From an uncultured Pelagibacteraceae bacterium (GTDB lineage Bacteria > Pseudomonadota > Alphaproteobacteria > Pelagibacterales > Pelagibacteraceae): a stretch of 36,366 nt of DNA. Below the pieces are notes generated by a model, which was given only the letters and a program-made list of their open reading frames with translations, was not told the DNA's origin and made no database searches. The stretch spans positions 1 to 36,366 of the forward strand of contig CACBYP010000011.1 of the NCBI GenBank assembly GCA_902543485.1. Reading direction: 5' to 3'. Positions 25,063 through 35,000 of this stretch are shown piece after piece (the stretch's first letter is position 1; each line of letters starts with the position of its first letter). The position numbers and the translations under genes are program-made.

Positions 25063-27305
25063 TAAAATGATGTGCCTATTTGAAATCTAAATCTTTCAGT
25101 GACATCAGTTTTTGCTTCACTTATTGGTATAGCATAAGAAAATGTAAGAGGTCCTATTCCACTAAACCAATTTACAGCCAACCCTGTTGCAGATCTTACT
25201 TTGTTTGAATCTAATGAATCGTTGTAATCAACCTCCCAAACATTTGCAAAATCTATAAAAAAACTAAAATCTATACTTTCGTTTTCAAAAAATATATTTG
25301 GTAGTGTTGAATTTAGATTTAGCGACGAAGCATAATTGCCTCCTATATATTGACTACCATCTTTTGGACCTATTTTACCACTTTCAAAACCTCTTAATCG
25401 TCTACTAGGTATAAATACTCTTTTTGATACCCTCACATTGTCATCAAGAGAATTTATTGCTCTTAATAAAAAATTGGCAGATAAAATTAAATTGTCATTT
25501 ATTGAATGATATGCAGAACTTACTAATCTATTTTCAATTGCTCTATCATCTGAATATATTGGTATAGTTTGTGAGAATAGATTTAGGAAACCGTCTGTTG
25601 GCTGATAATTTTGATCAAGTTTGTTATATTTTATAGTATATGAGAATAAATTTTCAAAATAGTTTCCTTCTTGTCTTTGCACTATATTAGTTGCAGATGA
25701 TGATGTTTCCAGATCTTCATAAAAATTTGAAAGCTCAAAATTAACAAAAAGATTATTTTTTTGCTCAAATTCAGTTCCCAATGTAACACCAGTTCTACTT
25801 GTTTTATAACCGCTTGAAGTCATAAAATCATCAGATGAACTTTCAATTACGGTTTTTACAGTTTTGTCTGAATTATTGTAGTTTGGATTAATTACTGAAA
25901 ACTTACCCTTAATCGTGTCGTCCGTTAGCGATAGGTTTGTATCTAATTTAATGCCAAGTCCAAGATAATTATTTTCCTTAATACCACCAGATATTGAATT
26001 TCCAGTAGTACCAGTACCTGCACCAGCAAACAATTCTCCTGTCGCTTTTTCTTCTACTGTAATATTGATAATTTTATTTTGAACATCATCCTTTGTATTA
26101 AATTCAACAGACTTAAATATATTTTTTGATTTTAAATTTTGAATAGATTTATTAAATAAAATTTCATTATAAGGGTCACCTTCATCAATAATTAATGAAT
26201 TTCTTATAACTTTTTCATCAGTAATGAAATTGCCAAAAATATTAATTTTTTTTACATATAATTTATCTTTATCTTCAAAATTTATAATTATATCAATTTT
26301 ATTTTTATCTTTTACTATCTCCTCATGTTTGGCATTTAAAAAAATAAAATCATTTTGCAGCGCAAACTCATTAAATTCATTTACTAAATTATTAATTAAC
26401 TTTTTAGAATATTTTTTTCCTTGCAATTTTTTAAATCTATTATCAAATAAGATAACATTTTCTTTAGGTAAATTTCCATTATTGTTAATTTTAAATTTAT
26501 CAAAAAAATATTTATTACCAGAGTTAATATTAAATATTAGTTCAAATTGATTTTCTTCTGTTATTACTGCTGTGGTAGACTTGATATCAACTTTATAATA
26601 TCCACTATTTTTATAAAAATTTTCTAGTCTAGAAATATCCAGGTTTATTCTATTAGTATTTAAAAATTTATTCCTAGTAATAAATTTCCAAAATTTATCT
26701 TCTTCTGATATTATTACATTTCTCAGAGTACTTTCTCTAAATATTTTGTCACCAATAAATTTAATTTTTTTTATTTTAGCTATTTGACCAAGTTCAAAAT
26801 CATAAATTAAATCAATAGTATTATTTTCATTCGTAATGAAAGAAGTATTTAATTTTACAAAATAATATCCATATGATTTTAGAATATCTTTTAACAACAG
26901 AGTTTGTTCTTTTATTTTAAATTCAACAAATGGATATTTCTCAATTTTTTTAGTAACTTTTTTTATATTTTCTAAAATTTTTTTTTCATCAATACCATTA
27001 ATTTTAACTAATTGAATTATTGGATTTTCAATAACTTCAATTTTTATAACACCTTTTTGATTTTCAATTTTAATATTTTTAAAGTAGTCTGTGCTATAAA
27101 GATCTTTAATTAAACTATTTAAACTTTCATCGTCAATTTTTTGTCCAATTTCAAGATTTGAAAACATTACTATTGTTTCATCTGAAACTCTTTCATTACC
27201 AGTGATTTCAAATTTTTTTAAAATATCAGAATTAGCAAAATTAAAAAAAAATAAAAAAAAAGTTATTATTAAAATAATTATTTTATTTAACCTATATAAA
27301 GTCAT
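25062..27305 (-). CDS. bamA: Outer membrane protein assembly factor BamA
   Basis: Central Omp85 subunit of the BAM complex that inserts beta-barrel proteins into the outer membrane. Length 747. It has a signal peptide at about 1-26, five POTRA domains over about 27-350 and a C-terminal 16-stranded barrel from about 375 to the end. The lid-loop motif RRLRGFES is present and the protein ends in phenylalanine after alternating hydrophobic residues, as expected of outer-membrane barrels. It starts 14 nt inside dxr. In most proteobacteria the site-2 protease gene rseP separates dxr from bamA; here it is absent. Identification is firm. Confidence 0.97.
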   Translation of the reverse strand: MTLYRLNKIIILIITFFLFFFNFANSDILKKFEITGNERVSDETIVMFSNLEIGQKIDDESLNSLIKDLYSTDYFKNIKIENQKGVIKIEVIENPIIQLVKINGIDEKKILENIKKVTKKIEKYPFVEFKIKEQTLLLKDILKSYGYYFVKLNTSFITNENNTIDLIYDFELGQIAKIKKIKFIGDKIFRESTLRNVIISEEDKFWKFITRNKFLNTNRINLDISRLENFYKNSGYYKVDIKSTTAVITEENQFELIFNINSGNKYFFDKFKINNNGNLPKENVILFDNRFKKLQGKKYSKKLINNLVNEFNEFALQNDFIFLNAKHEEIVKDKNKIDIIINFEDKDKLYVKKINIFGNFITDEKVIRNSLIIDEGDPYNEILFNKSIQNLKSKNIFKSVEFNTKDDVQNKIINITVEEKATGELFAGAGTGTTGNSISGGIKENNYLGLGIKLDTNLSLTDDTIKGKFSVINPNYNNSDKTVKTVIESSSDDFMTSSGYKTSRTGVTLGTEFEQKNNLFVNFELSNFYEDLETSSSATNIVQRQEGNYFENLFSYTIKYNKLDQNYQPTDGFLNLFSQTIPIYSDDRAIENRLVSSAYHSINDNLILSANFLLRAINSLDDNVRVSKRVFIPSRRLRGFESGKIGPKDGSQYIGGNYASSLNLNSTLPNIFFENESIDFSFFIDFANVWEVDYNDSLDSNKVRSATGLAVNWFSGIGPLTFSYAIPISEAKTDVTERFRFQIGTSF

Positions 27306-28470
27306 AAATTTTCACTTTTTTAATTAAAAAGTTTTTTGTAATTAATATCATTTTTTTTATATCATAAATATTTTTTGGTTTTAATTTATAATATTTCTTA
27401 AAAAATGGGTGTTTTATTAATTTTAATAAGTTTGAATTTATAGATAAATAATTAATCTTTTTTTCCAAATACATTTGCACTAAATTATCATTTAGTGTTA
27501 TTAGTATAGTTTCAAAGTAACTACTTTTATCAGGTATAATATCAATTATAGAAAGAACTGGGAATTGACTTTTTTTAGGAATTTCAAATTTTAAATTATT
27601 TAATTTAATTAAATAATTTTTATAATTTTTATCTTTAATATTTTTTTTAATACCCAATGCGTTTGAGATAGGAATTTTCATATCAGTGTTGTGTGCTAAT
27701 AATTTTATTAAATCACCTTTAAAATAAACTATCGCATGAATAAAAGATGATGGATGAATAAATATTGATAAATTTTTATTATTTAAATTAAAAATTTTTT
27801 TTGCTTCAATATATTCAAATACTTTATTCATTAATGTTGATGAATCTATTGAAATTTTTTTACCCATTTTCCAGTTAGGATGTTTTAAAGCAAAATCTGG
27901 GCTTATATTAGCTATTTTATTTTTTGATTTATTTAAAAATGGACCCCCTGATGCTGTTAATATAATTTTTTCTATATTTTTTGAATTTTCATTTTTTATT
28001 AATTTCCAAATGGAGAAATGTTCAGAATCAAGTGGTATGAATTTTGTATTATATTTTAATAATTTTTTTTTAATTAAATCCCAGCCGCATATTATTGATT
28101 CCTTATTGGAAATTAACAAATTTTTAGTATATGGAATGATTTTTAAAGTTGGCTCTAGACCTTCGATACCAGTAATAGAATTTACACAATATGATACTTT
28201 TTTTTTAAATATTTTATTAATATTAGCATGTCCCCAGTGACAATTGATTTTTTTTTGTTTAAACTTATCTTTGTGTTTTTTAAATACTTCATAGTCCTCT
28301 ATAACGACATCTTTTACTTTAAATGATATAGCTTGTTTTAATATTTTTTTTGCATTTTTATTTGTGCTAATTAATTTTAATCTAAATTCTCTTCTTTTTT
28401 TAATTGAATTTAAAGTTGATGTTCCTATTGATCCAGTAGACCCAAATATTATAATATCATTTATCTTCAT
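27292..28470 (-). CDS. dxr: 1-deoxy-D-xylulose 5-phosphate reductoisomerase
   Basis: First committed enzyme of the MEP pathway, making MEP from DXP with NADPH. Length 392. The NADPH site GSTGSIGTSTL is at the N-terminus; ISNKESIICG, PLDSEHFSIW (metal-binding acids), TASGGPF and SIDSSTLMNK follow, with GKKISIDSS and a helical C-terminal domain. The product is the substrate of IspDF encoded at 4413-5513. It overlaps cdsA by 4 nt (ATGA) and bamA by 14 nt. The order uppS-cdsA-dxr is conserved across bacteria. Confidence 0.96.
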   Translation of the reverse strand: MKINDIIIFGSTGSIGTSTLNSIKKRREFRLKLISTNKNAKKILKQAISFKVKDVVIEDYEVFKKHKDKFKQKKINCHWGHANINKIFKKKVSYCVNSITGIEGLEPTLKIIPYTKNLLISNKESIICGWDLIKKKLLKYNTKFIPLDSEHFSIWKLIKNENSKNIEKIILTASGGPFLNKSKNKIANISPDFALKHPNWKMGKKISIDSSTLMNKVFEYIEAKKIFNLNNKNLSIFIHPSSFIHAIVYFKGDLIKLLAHNTDMKIPISNALGIKKNIKDKNYKNYLIKLNNLKFEIPKKSQFPVLSIIDIIPDKSSYFETILITLNDNLVQMYLEKKINYLSINSNLLKLIKHPFFKKYYKLKPKNIYDIKKMILITKNFLIKKVKIYDFI

Positions 28471-29111
28471 AATAATTTAAATAAACTAAGTCCAAATGGT
28501 ATAGCAAATATGAGACCATCAAACCTATCTAGTAAGCCTCCATGTCCAGGTAATATATTTCCAGTATCTTTTAATTTTGATTTTCTTTTAAGATATGAAA
28601 TAAATAAATCTCCAGCCTGAGATACTGTAGAGGTTAATAGTGAAATCATGATTATTAAGTCAAAAGTTATATAATTTTTAAATAAAAAAAAAGTAATTAA
28701 TAATGATAAAGAATATGAACCTATCATTCCTGAATATGTTTTGTTTGGGCTTATTTTAGTTAATTTTTTACCACCAAATATTTTTCCAAATATATAACCA
28801 CCAATGTCAGTAAAAACACAAACTGATATTATCAAATACAACTGTAATTTATTATCAAAATTATTTGAATAAAGTATATTCCAAATAGTAATAACTATTG
28901 TTGTTAAATAAATTAAAATAATAAACAAAAATATTAATATTTTTTCATTTTTATTAAAAAAAAATTTTCTTAGTAAGATAAAAAATTCATAATAAATTTG
29001 AAATAAGGTAAGAATTAATATTATAAACAAAAATAAATAACTTTTCACTGAAAGATATAGAACACCTATTAACAAAATAGAGGTAAAAATTCTTTTATTA
29101 AGATCTATCAT
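28467..29111 (-). CDS. cdsA: Phosphatidate cytidylyltransferase
   Basis: Integral membrane enzyme that makes CDP-diacylglycerol from phosphatidate and CTP, the branch point to all phospholipids. The 214 residues contain about six hydrophobic spans. Family signatures are SPNKTYSGMIG and the C-terminal GDLFISYLKRKSKLKDTG followed by LPGHGGLLDRFD. It is shorter than E. coli CdsA (285), mainly at the N-terminal spans, which fits compact alphaproteobacterial versions. It overlaps uppS by 14 nt and dxr by 4 nt. PgpA at 5510-6001 acts further down the same pathway. Confidence 0.95.
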   Translation of the reverse strand: MIDLNKRIFTSILLIGVLYLSVKSYLFLFIILILTLFQIYYEFFILLRKFFFNKNEKILIFLFIILIYLTTIVITIWNILYSNNFDNKLQLYLIISVCVFTDIGGYIFGKIFGGKKLTKISPNKTYSGMIGSYSLSLLITFFLFKNYITFDLIIMISLLTSTVSQAGDLFISYLKRKSKLKDTGNILPGHGGLLDRFDGLIFAIPFGLSLFKLL

Positions 29112-29787
29112 TCAATCCACCAAAATTTCTATTAATTTTTTGAAATTTTTTTATAATGCTGTAAAAATCCTCTTTCGTAAAATCAGGCCACATTTTTTTT
29201 TCAAAGAAAATTTCAGTATATATTAACTGCCAGGTTAAAAAATTGCTTATTCTTTTTGTATTTCCTGTTCTAATTAAAATTTCTGGATCGGGGATACCAT
29301 TAGTATATAAATATTTTTCAATATTTTTTTCATTTACAGGAATGGATTTTTTTTTTATTTTTTTAATTGCATTTAATATTTCTTGTCTTGATCCATAATT
29401 CAAAGCCATATTAATTTGAATTCTTTTATTAAATTTTGTTAAGCTTTCTACTTTTTTTAGTTTTTTGTTTAATGAAGTAGAGAATGGGTTTAATTTACCA
29501 ATAACTCTAATTTTTATATCTCTTTTAATCAAATTATTAATTTCTTTATCAAGATATGTACTCAGTAAAGACTGTAAATAATTAATCTCTTTAATTGGTC
29601 TTCTCCAGTTTTCAGTCGAAAAAACAAATAACGTAAGATATTCTATATTTTTTTTTATAGCTGCGTTAATAATCTTCTCTACTGTTTCTAAACCTCTTTT
29701 ATGGCCATAATTTCTTGATTTTTTTTTTTTTAATCCCCATCTACCATTACCATCCATAATTATGGCTACATGTTTAGGAGAATTCAT
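29098..29787 (-). CDS. uppS: Isoprenyl (undecaprenyl) diphosphate synthase
   Basis: cis-Prenyltransferase that extends farnesyl diphosphate to undecaprenyl diphosphate, the lipid carrier for peptidoglycan and polysaccharides. Length 229. The catalytic aspartate D12 is in IIMDGNGRWG; then YGHKRG, FSTENWRRP, MALNYGSRQEI, RTGNTKRISNFLTWQ and the C-terminal MWPDF stretch match the family closely. It overlaps frr by 4 nt (ATGA) and cdsA by 14 nt. Its isoprenoid precursors come from the MEP pathway, three steps of which are encoded in the window (Dxr, IspD, IspF). Confidence 0.96.
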   Translation of the reverse strand: MNSPKHVAIIMDGNGRWGLKKKKSRNYGHKRGLETVEKIINAAIKKNIEYLTLFVFSTENWRRPIKEINYLQSLLSTYLDKEINNLIKRDIKIRVIGKLNPFSTSLNKKLKKVESLTKFNKRIQINMALNYGSRQEILNAIKKIKKKSIPVNEKNIEKYLYTNGIPDPEILIRTGNTKRISNFLTWQLIYTEIFFEKKMWPDFTKEDFYSIIKKFQKINRNFGGLNDRS

Positions 29788-30335
29788 ATCGTCATTATTT
29801 CTTTTTCTTTTACAATAACTTTTTCATCTATAATTTTTATATTACTATCTGTATTTTCCTGAATTAACTTTTCAAATTTTTTTTCATCATCCTCAGAAAT
29901 ATTTTTTGATTTAAGTAATTTTTTAATATCATCATTAGCTTCTCTTCTAATATTTCTGATTGAGACTTTGCATTTTTCACCCATAGATTTAACCATTTTT
30001 TTCATTTCAACTCTTCTTTCCTCGCTTAAATCTGGGATGGGCAATCTAATAAGCTGCCCGTCTATTTGAGGATTTAATCCTAATTCTGATTTTTTTATTG
30101 CAGCATCAATCATTTGTAAATTATTCACATCCCAAACTTGTATATTTATTGATCTGGGTTCAGGTGTTGTTATTGTACCGAGTTGATTTATTGGTAATTT
30201 TTGACCATATACATCAACTTTTATTAAATCTAGCATACTTGAATTTGCTCTTCCTGTTCTTAACGAACCCAACTCTTTAGAAAAAACCTCAATCGTTTTT
30301 AGCATTTTCGATTTATAAGTGTTTAACTCAAACAT
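29784..30335 (-). CDS. frr: Ribosome recycling factor
   Basis: Splits post-termination ribosomes together with EF-G. The 183 residues form the usual L-shape: a helical bundle with LGSLRTGRANSSMLD near the start and VSIRNIRREANDDIKKLLK and NISEDDEKKFE later, around a small beta domain (LGTITTPEPRSINI). I choose the ATG at 30335, which shares one base with the tsf stop (TGATG); a GTG one codon upstream at 30338 is possible. The standard bacterial order is rpsB-tsf-pyrH-frr, but here tsf and frr overlap directly and pyrH is missing from the site. Confidence 0.96.
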   Translation of the reverse strand: MFELNTYKSKMLKTIEVFSKELGSLRTGRANSSMLDLIKVDVYGQKLPINQLGTITTPEPRSINIQVWDVNNLQMIDAAIKKSELGLNPQIDGQLIRLPIPDLSEERRVEMKKMVKSMGEKCKVSIRNIRREANDDIKKLLKSKNISEDDEKKFEKLIQENTDSNIKIIDEKVIVKEKEIMTI

Positions 30336-31186
30336 CACTCTCCAATTTTCATTCTTATAAATTCTTTAATTTTTAAACCTGGAATATCAATTTCAGATAA
30401 AATATCTTTAACTTTTTTCTTAGGTTCCATGACCCAATCTTGTGTCATTAAACTATTTTCCTCTTTAAATTTATTCATCTTTCCTATGCTAATTTTTTTT
30501 GCAATCTCCTCGGGTTTCCCTGCGTTTTTTAATTCTTCAGATATAAGGGTTTGCTCTTTTACTAAAATTTCTGTTGAAATTTCATCTGAAATAAGTGCAA
30601 GAGGATTGGAAGCAGCAATATGCATTGATAATTGTTTGCCAAAATGACTAATTTTATCATTTTTATGTGACTTTTCTAAAGAAACAATTACGCCTAATTT
30701 TGAGACATTATCTTTAATAACAGAATGTTGATATATAAAATTTTCTGAATTTTCATTTTGAATGGTTTTTAACCTTCCTATTGTGATTTTTTCTCCAATT
30801 TTTGCAATTAAAGCAACTAAATTTTCTTCAACTGATTTACCATTAGACATGGCAGATTTATTTAATTTGTCTAAAATTGATGAATTATTATTATTTAAAT
30901 CACTTAATTCTTTTACAAAATTAATAAAATCTTCATTTTTTGCAACAAAATCTGTTTCACAATTAATCTCTACAATTGATGTTTTATTATGATCGCCACT
31001 AATAACGATAACACCTTCTTTTGCATCTCTTGTCATTTTTTTGGATGCTTTGGCGATTCCTTTTACTCTTAATATTTCAGCAGCCTTTTCTAAATTACCA
31101 CCTGACTCTTTTAAAGCAGAATTACAATCTTTAAAGCCAGCGCCTGTAGATTGACGAAGTTTTTTTACTTTATCTATATCTGTCAT
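30335..31186 (-). CDS. tsf: Elongation factor Ts
   Basis: Guanine-nucleotide exchange factor for EF-Tu. Length 283. The N-terminal UBA-like domain has [20 protein letters not shown]; the core carries the family mark [11 protein letters not shown], which contacts the EF-Tu nucleotide site, and [10 protein letters not shown]; the C-terminal part ends with [15 protein letters not shown]. It follows rpsB with a 16 bp gap made of an AATTT tandem repeat, and is presumably co-transcribed with it under the S2 leader. Confidence 0.97.
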   Translation of the reverse strand: MTDIDKVKKLRQSTGAGFKDCNSALKESGGNLEKAAEILRVKGIAKASKKMTRDAKEGVIVISGDHNKTSIVEINCETDFVAKNEDFINFVKELSDLNNNNSSILDKLNKSAMSNGKSVEENLVALIAKIGEKITIGRLKTIQNENSENFIYQHSVIKDNVSKLGVIVSLEKSHKNDKISHFGKQLSMHIAASNPLALISDEISTEILVKEQTLISEELKNAGKPEEIAKKISIGKMNKFKEENSLMTQDWVMEPKKKVKDILSEIDIPGLKIKEFIRMKIGE

Positions 31187-31189
31187 TTA

Positions 31190-31214
31190 AATTTAATTTA
31201 ATTTAATTTAATTT
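31190..31214. repeat. (AATTT)5 tandem pentanucleotide over the rpsB stop codon
   Basis: Five uninterrupted AATTT units on the plus strand. They cover the last codons and the TAA of rpsB (stop at 31203-31205) and most of the short spacer to tsf. A change of one unit within the coding part would alter the S2 C-terminus by a frameshift; within the spacer it would alter the rpsB-tsf distance. The wider sequence is AT-rich, so a simple composition effect is possible. Confidence 0.75.
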
Positions 31215-31976
31215 TTTTTCTGAAATATTTTTTACAGCTTTAACTTCTGTGTTTTTTTCCTTCTTTAAAATCTCTTCTTTAGGTTGACTTATATTTTTTT
31301 TGGCATCATTAATTGTTTCTTTCATTAAATTGCAATATAAATCAATTGATCTTCTGGCATCATCATTTCCTGGTATTGGATAATCAATTCCATCGGGATC
31401 TGAGTTTGTGTCTAAGATTGCTATAATTGGAATTCCTAATTTGATTGATTCTTTTATTGCTAGCGACTCATAATTTGTATCAATAATAAAAACAAGATCT
31501 GGAATCTTTTTCATTTCTATTATTCCACCAAGTGATCTTTGTAACTTATCTCTTTGTCCACTCATTTTTAGCAATTCTTTTTTTGTAAATCCTCTATTTT
31601 CTGCAGACAAATCTGAATTAATCTTGTTTAGTTTTTTAATTGAATTGGAAATTGTACCCCAATTAGTTAACATGCCTCCCAACCAACGATAGTTTACAAA
31701 ATATTGGTCTGTATCTTTTGCTAATTGTGCGACTGCTTCAGATGCTTGTTTTTTTGTAGATATAAATAAAACCTTTCCACCAGATGAAATCGTGGTATGG
31801 ACTTTTTCTAGCGCTGTGTTGGTCAGCTCTAAAGTTTGTGTCAAATCTATAATATGTATTGAGTCTCTTTTTCCAAAAATGTATTTTTTCATCTTTGGAT
31901 TCCATCTAAGAGTTTTGTGGCCTAAATGGACGCCTGCTTCTAATAATTGTTCAATTGAGATTTTTGGTATTTTCAT
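31203..31976 (-). CDS. rpsB: 30S ribosomal protein S2
   Basis: Small-subunit ribosomal protein S2. With the ATG at 31976 the product has 257 residues and begins [20 protein letters not shown], aligning with other S2 proteins ([11 protein letters not shown]). Further marks are [34 protein letters not shown] and [28 protein letters not shown] lysine-rich tail of about 30 residues follows. An in-frame GTG at 32000 would add eight residues, but it lies inside the structured leader. GGGA six bases before the ATG is a plausible Shine-Dalgarno sequence and is paired in the leader structure, so translation is probably self-regulated. Confidence 0.96.
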   Translation of the reverse strand: MKIPKISIEQLLEAGVHLGHKTLRWNPKMKKYIFGKRDSIHIIDLTQTLELTNTALEKVHTTISSGGKVLFISTKKQASEAVAQLAKDTDQYFVNYRWLGGMLTNWGTISNSIKKLNKINSDLSAENRGFTKKELLKMSGQRDKLQRSLGGIIEMKKIPDLVFIIDTNYESLAIKESIKLGIPIIAILDTNSDPDGIDYPIPGNDDARRSIDLYCNLMKETINDAKKNISQPKEEILKKEKNTEVKAVKNISEKKLN

Positions 31977-31983
31977 ATTTATT

Positions 31984-32024
31984 CCCGGTTGTGCCACCAC
32001 AATTATTGCCCTTATGGGACCGGA
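31984..32024 (-). ncRNA. Structured rpsB leader (candidate S2 autoregulatory RNA, three-way junction)
   Basis: The spacer before rpsB contains a GC-rich patch in otherwise AT-rich DNA. On the minus-strand RNA an outer stem UCCGGU (32024-32019) pairs with ACCGGG (31989-31984), one pair being U-G. Inside it lie two hairpins: CCC-AUAA-GGG (32018-32009) and UGUG with CACA around a GUGG loop (about 32001-31990). The closing strand contains the GGGA that would bind 16S rRNA, so the fold hides the ribosome-binding site. From memory, a comparative study of Pelagibacter intergenic regions reported a candidate cis-regulatory RNA before rpsB; this is very likely that element. Binding by S2 is inferred. 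Confidence 0.8.
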
Positions 32025-32064
32025 GGTATTTAACCACTAATTGTGTGCGTATTAATTTTGCTGA

Positions 32065-32092
32065 AAAATACTAATTTTTTTATAAAAAACAA
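32065..32092 (-). promoter_or_regulatory. Candidate promoter for rpsB
   Basis: On the minus strand TTGTTT (32092-32087) and TATTTT (32070-32065) are separated by 16 bp, a possible -35/-10 pair just after the dnaE stop. Transcription from here would include the whole structured leader. Both boxes are imperfect and the region is AT-rich, so this is only a candidate. Confidence 0.35.
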
Positions 32093-32099
32093 CCTTTTT

Positions 32100-35000
32100 T
32101 TACTCAATAACAATATTTTTTGTTAAATTTAATGTGTTTAAAAGCTGATTATTCACTTTCCTTTTATCTTTTAATTGAAAAGTATGAATTTTATCATTTT
32201 TATAAAGAATAATTTTAACTTCAGTCTCAGCACTATTTTTACTTAAGTGGTTTAATTTATAAAAATCCTGAAAATCTTCAAATTTAAAAGTAATATTTTT
32301 GATAGGTTTATTTAATAAATCTTTTAATAATATCATTTTCTTTACATTAATTCTCCTTTGACTTCTATTGTTATTGTCATCAGAATAATTTTTCATTAAA
32401 GTTAACATTATTGAATTTCCTTCAATTAAAATCTTTCTATTAAGCTCAAAAATTTCAGAGAAAATAAAAAGCTCAAATATATTTGATAAATCTGAAAATT
32501 TAATTATTCCATATGAATTTCCTTTTTGAGTTTTTTTTTCTTGAACTTTAAGTACTGTACAAGCGACATTAGAACTAAGAATATCTTTATTGTTCTCAAA
32601 TTCATCAAAGTAAGTAATATTATACTGTTTAAAAATTGATTTATATTGATTTAATGGATGATCAGACATGTAAAATCCTAGGGTCTCAAACTCTTTGTTG
32701 AGCTTATTGTCTACATCCCAGTCTTCACAATTATCTAGAAAATTATTATCCTCAGTCTCTTGGTTTCCAAATAAATCAATTTGATTTATAGCTTTATTTT
32801 CATGAATGTTTTTAGATTTTAATATTATATTTGGAATTGATTTAAATAATGATTGTCGATTATTATTTAATTTATCAAATGCTCCTGCCTGCACTAAACC
32901 TTCTAGTTGTAACTTATTTATATCTTTTGGATTCACTCTGTTAACAAAGTCGATTAAACTTTTAAATTCTCCATTTTTTAATCTTTCTTTAATAACATTA
33001 TTTATCGCTTCAAATCCGACATTTTTTATAGCACCTAATGCATAATAAAAAAAATTTCCGTCTGAGGTAAAATCAGCAAAAGATTTATTGATATCGGGTC
33101 TTATTATTTCTATGTTTAATCTTTTAAGTTCTTCATAAAATTCGCTTAATTTTTTTTGATTAGACAATTCTGTAGACATCGATGCTACAAAAAATTCATG
33201 TGGATAATATGTTTTAAGGTATGCTGTTTGATAGGCTATTAATGCGTACGCAGCTGCATGACTTTTATTAAATCCATACTCAGCAAATGGTTCAATTTTT
33301 AAAAATATACTAGCAGCTATCTCTTTGCTTATTCCATTTTTAGATGCCCCTTCTACAAATCTTTGTTTTTGTTTTTCTAACTCTGCTCTCTTTTTTTTTC
33401 CCATTGCTCTTCTTAAAATATCTGCTTCACCAGCTGTAAATCCTGAAAGAACTTGAGCTATCTGCATAACCTGCTCTTGATATATTATTACACCATATGT
33501 AGGTTTTAAAATTTCCTCTAATTTAGGGTGAAGATAATCAGGTTCTCTTATTCTATGCTTACAATCATTATATATTGGTATGTTGCTCATGGGACCTGGT
33601 CTATACAAAGCAACTAGTGCAATAATATCTTCTAATCTGTTAGGTTTCATATTTATAAGCGCATCTTTCATTCCAGAACTCTCCAATTGAAATAAACCAA
33701 CTGTTTTACCGCTAGATAATAATTCGTATACTTTCTGATCTTCGTAATTAATTTTTTCAATATTGAATTCAGGGTTAATTTTATTTATTAGTTTTTGAGC
33801 TTTATCGATAACAGTTAAAGTTTTTAAGCCTAAAAAATCAAATTTAATAAGTCCTGCATTTTCTGCTGAGTACATATCAAATTGAGTTGAGGGTAATAAT
33901 AAATCAGCTGAATTATCTTTGTATAAAGGTACAGTTTCTGTTAATTTTTTATCTGCAATCACAACACCTGCTGCATGAGTTGCAACATTACGATTTAAAC
34001 CCTCTAATTTCAGAGATAAATTAACTAAACGATCAACCCTTTTGTCCTCTTTAATTAACTTTTGAAGTCTGGGCTCTACATTAATACATTCCTGTAATGA
34101 CATTGGTCTGGATGGATCAAAAGGTATCATTTTACAAATACTGTCTATAAAGCCATAGGGCAATCCCAAAACTCTACCAACATCTCTTATAACCATTCTT
34201 GCTTTTAATTTACCAAAAGTGATAATATGAGCTACACTATCTTTATATTTTGTGGTTAGATACTTAAAAACCAAATCTCTTTTTTCTTCACAAAAATCTA
34301 TATCAAAATCTGGCATTGAAATTCTATCAGGATTTAGAAATCGTTCAAAAATAAGATTAAATTTTATTGGATCAATATCAGTTATGGATAAACACCATGC
34401 TACTAAAGAGCCTGCACCAGATCCTCTACCAGGACCCACTGGTATTTTATTCAATTTAGCCCACTTAATATAATCTGAAACAATTAAAAAATAACCAGAA
34501 TAATTCATTTTAACTATTATTCGTATTTCATGATCTAATCTTTTTTTATATTTTAAATATTTTTCATCTTTCTCAATGTGAATATGATCTACATCAAAAA
34601 CTAATTTAAATTTATCTTTTAGTCCTTCAATAGATAATTGTTTCAAAATTTCATTTGGATCTTTTTCAGAAGATGAAATTCTTGGTAAAATAGGTTTAGA
34701 AAAATTTGGCTTAAAGGAACATCTTAAAGGTAAATTAAAATTATTTTCTAACGCCTCCGGTAAATCTTTAAATACCTCAATCATCTCATTTGATGATTTA
34801 AAATAATGTTGATTTGTAAGTTTTATTCTATTTGAGTCATTTACATAAGTTTTTTCACCTATACACATCAATGCATCGTGAGCTTCAAACATATCTTTAT
34901 CTAAATAGTAAACTTCATGAGAAGCAATAACTGGCAATTCTAACTTTGCTGAAATTTTTAGATTATAATTTTCAAAGTCTTTTTCATTCAAATCATTATG

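Noticed and set aside
31977..32000. GTG start at 32000 adding eight residues to S2
   Set aside because: The codon is inside a hairpin of the leader, while the ATG at 31976 has a ribosome-binding site and matches the S2 family start.
31984..32024. Reading the GC-rich hairpins before rpsB as a dnaE terminator
   Set aside because: No U tract follows the stems on the minus strand, and the closing strand pairs with the rpsB ribosome-binding site.
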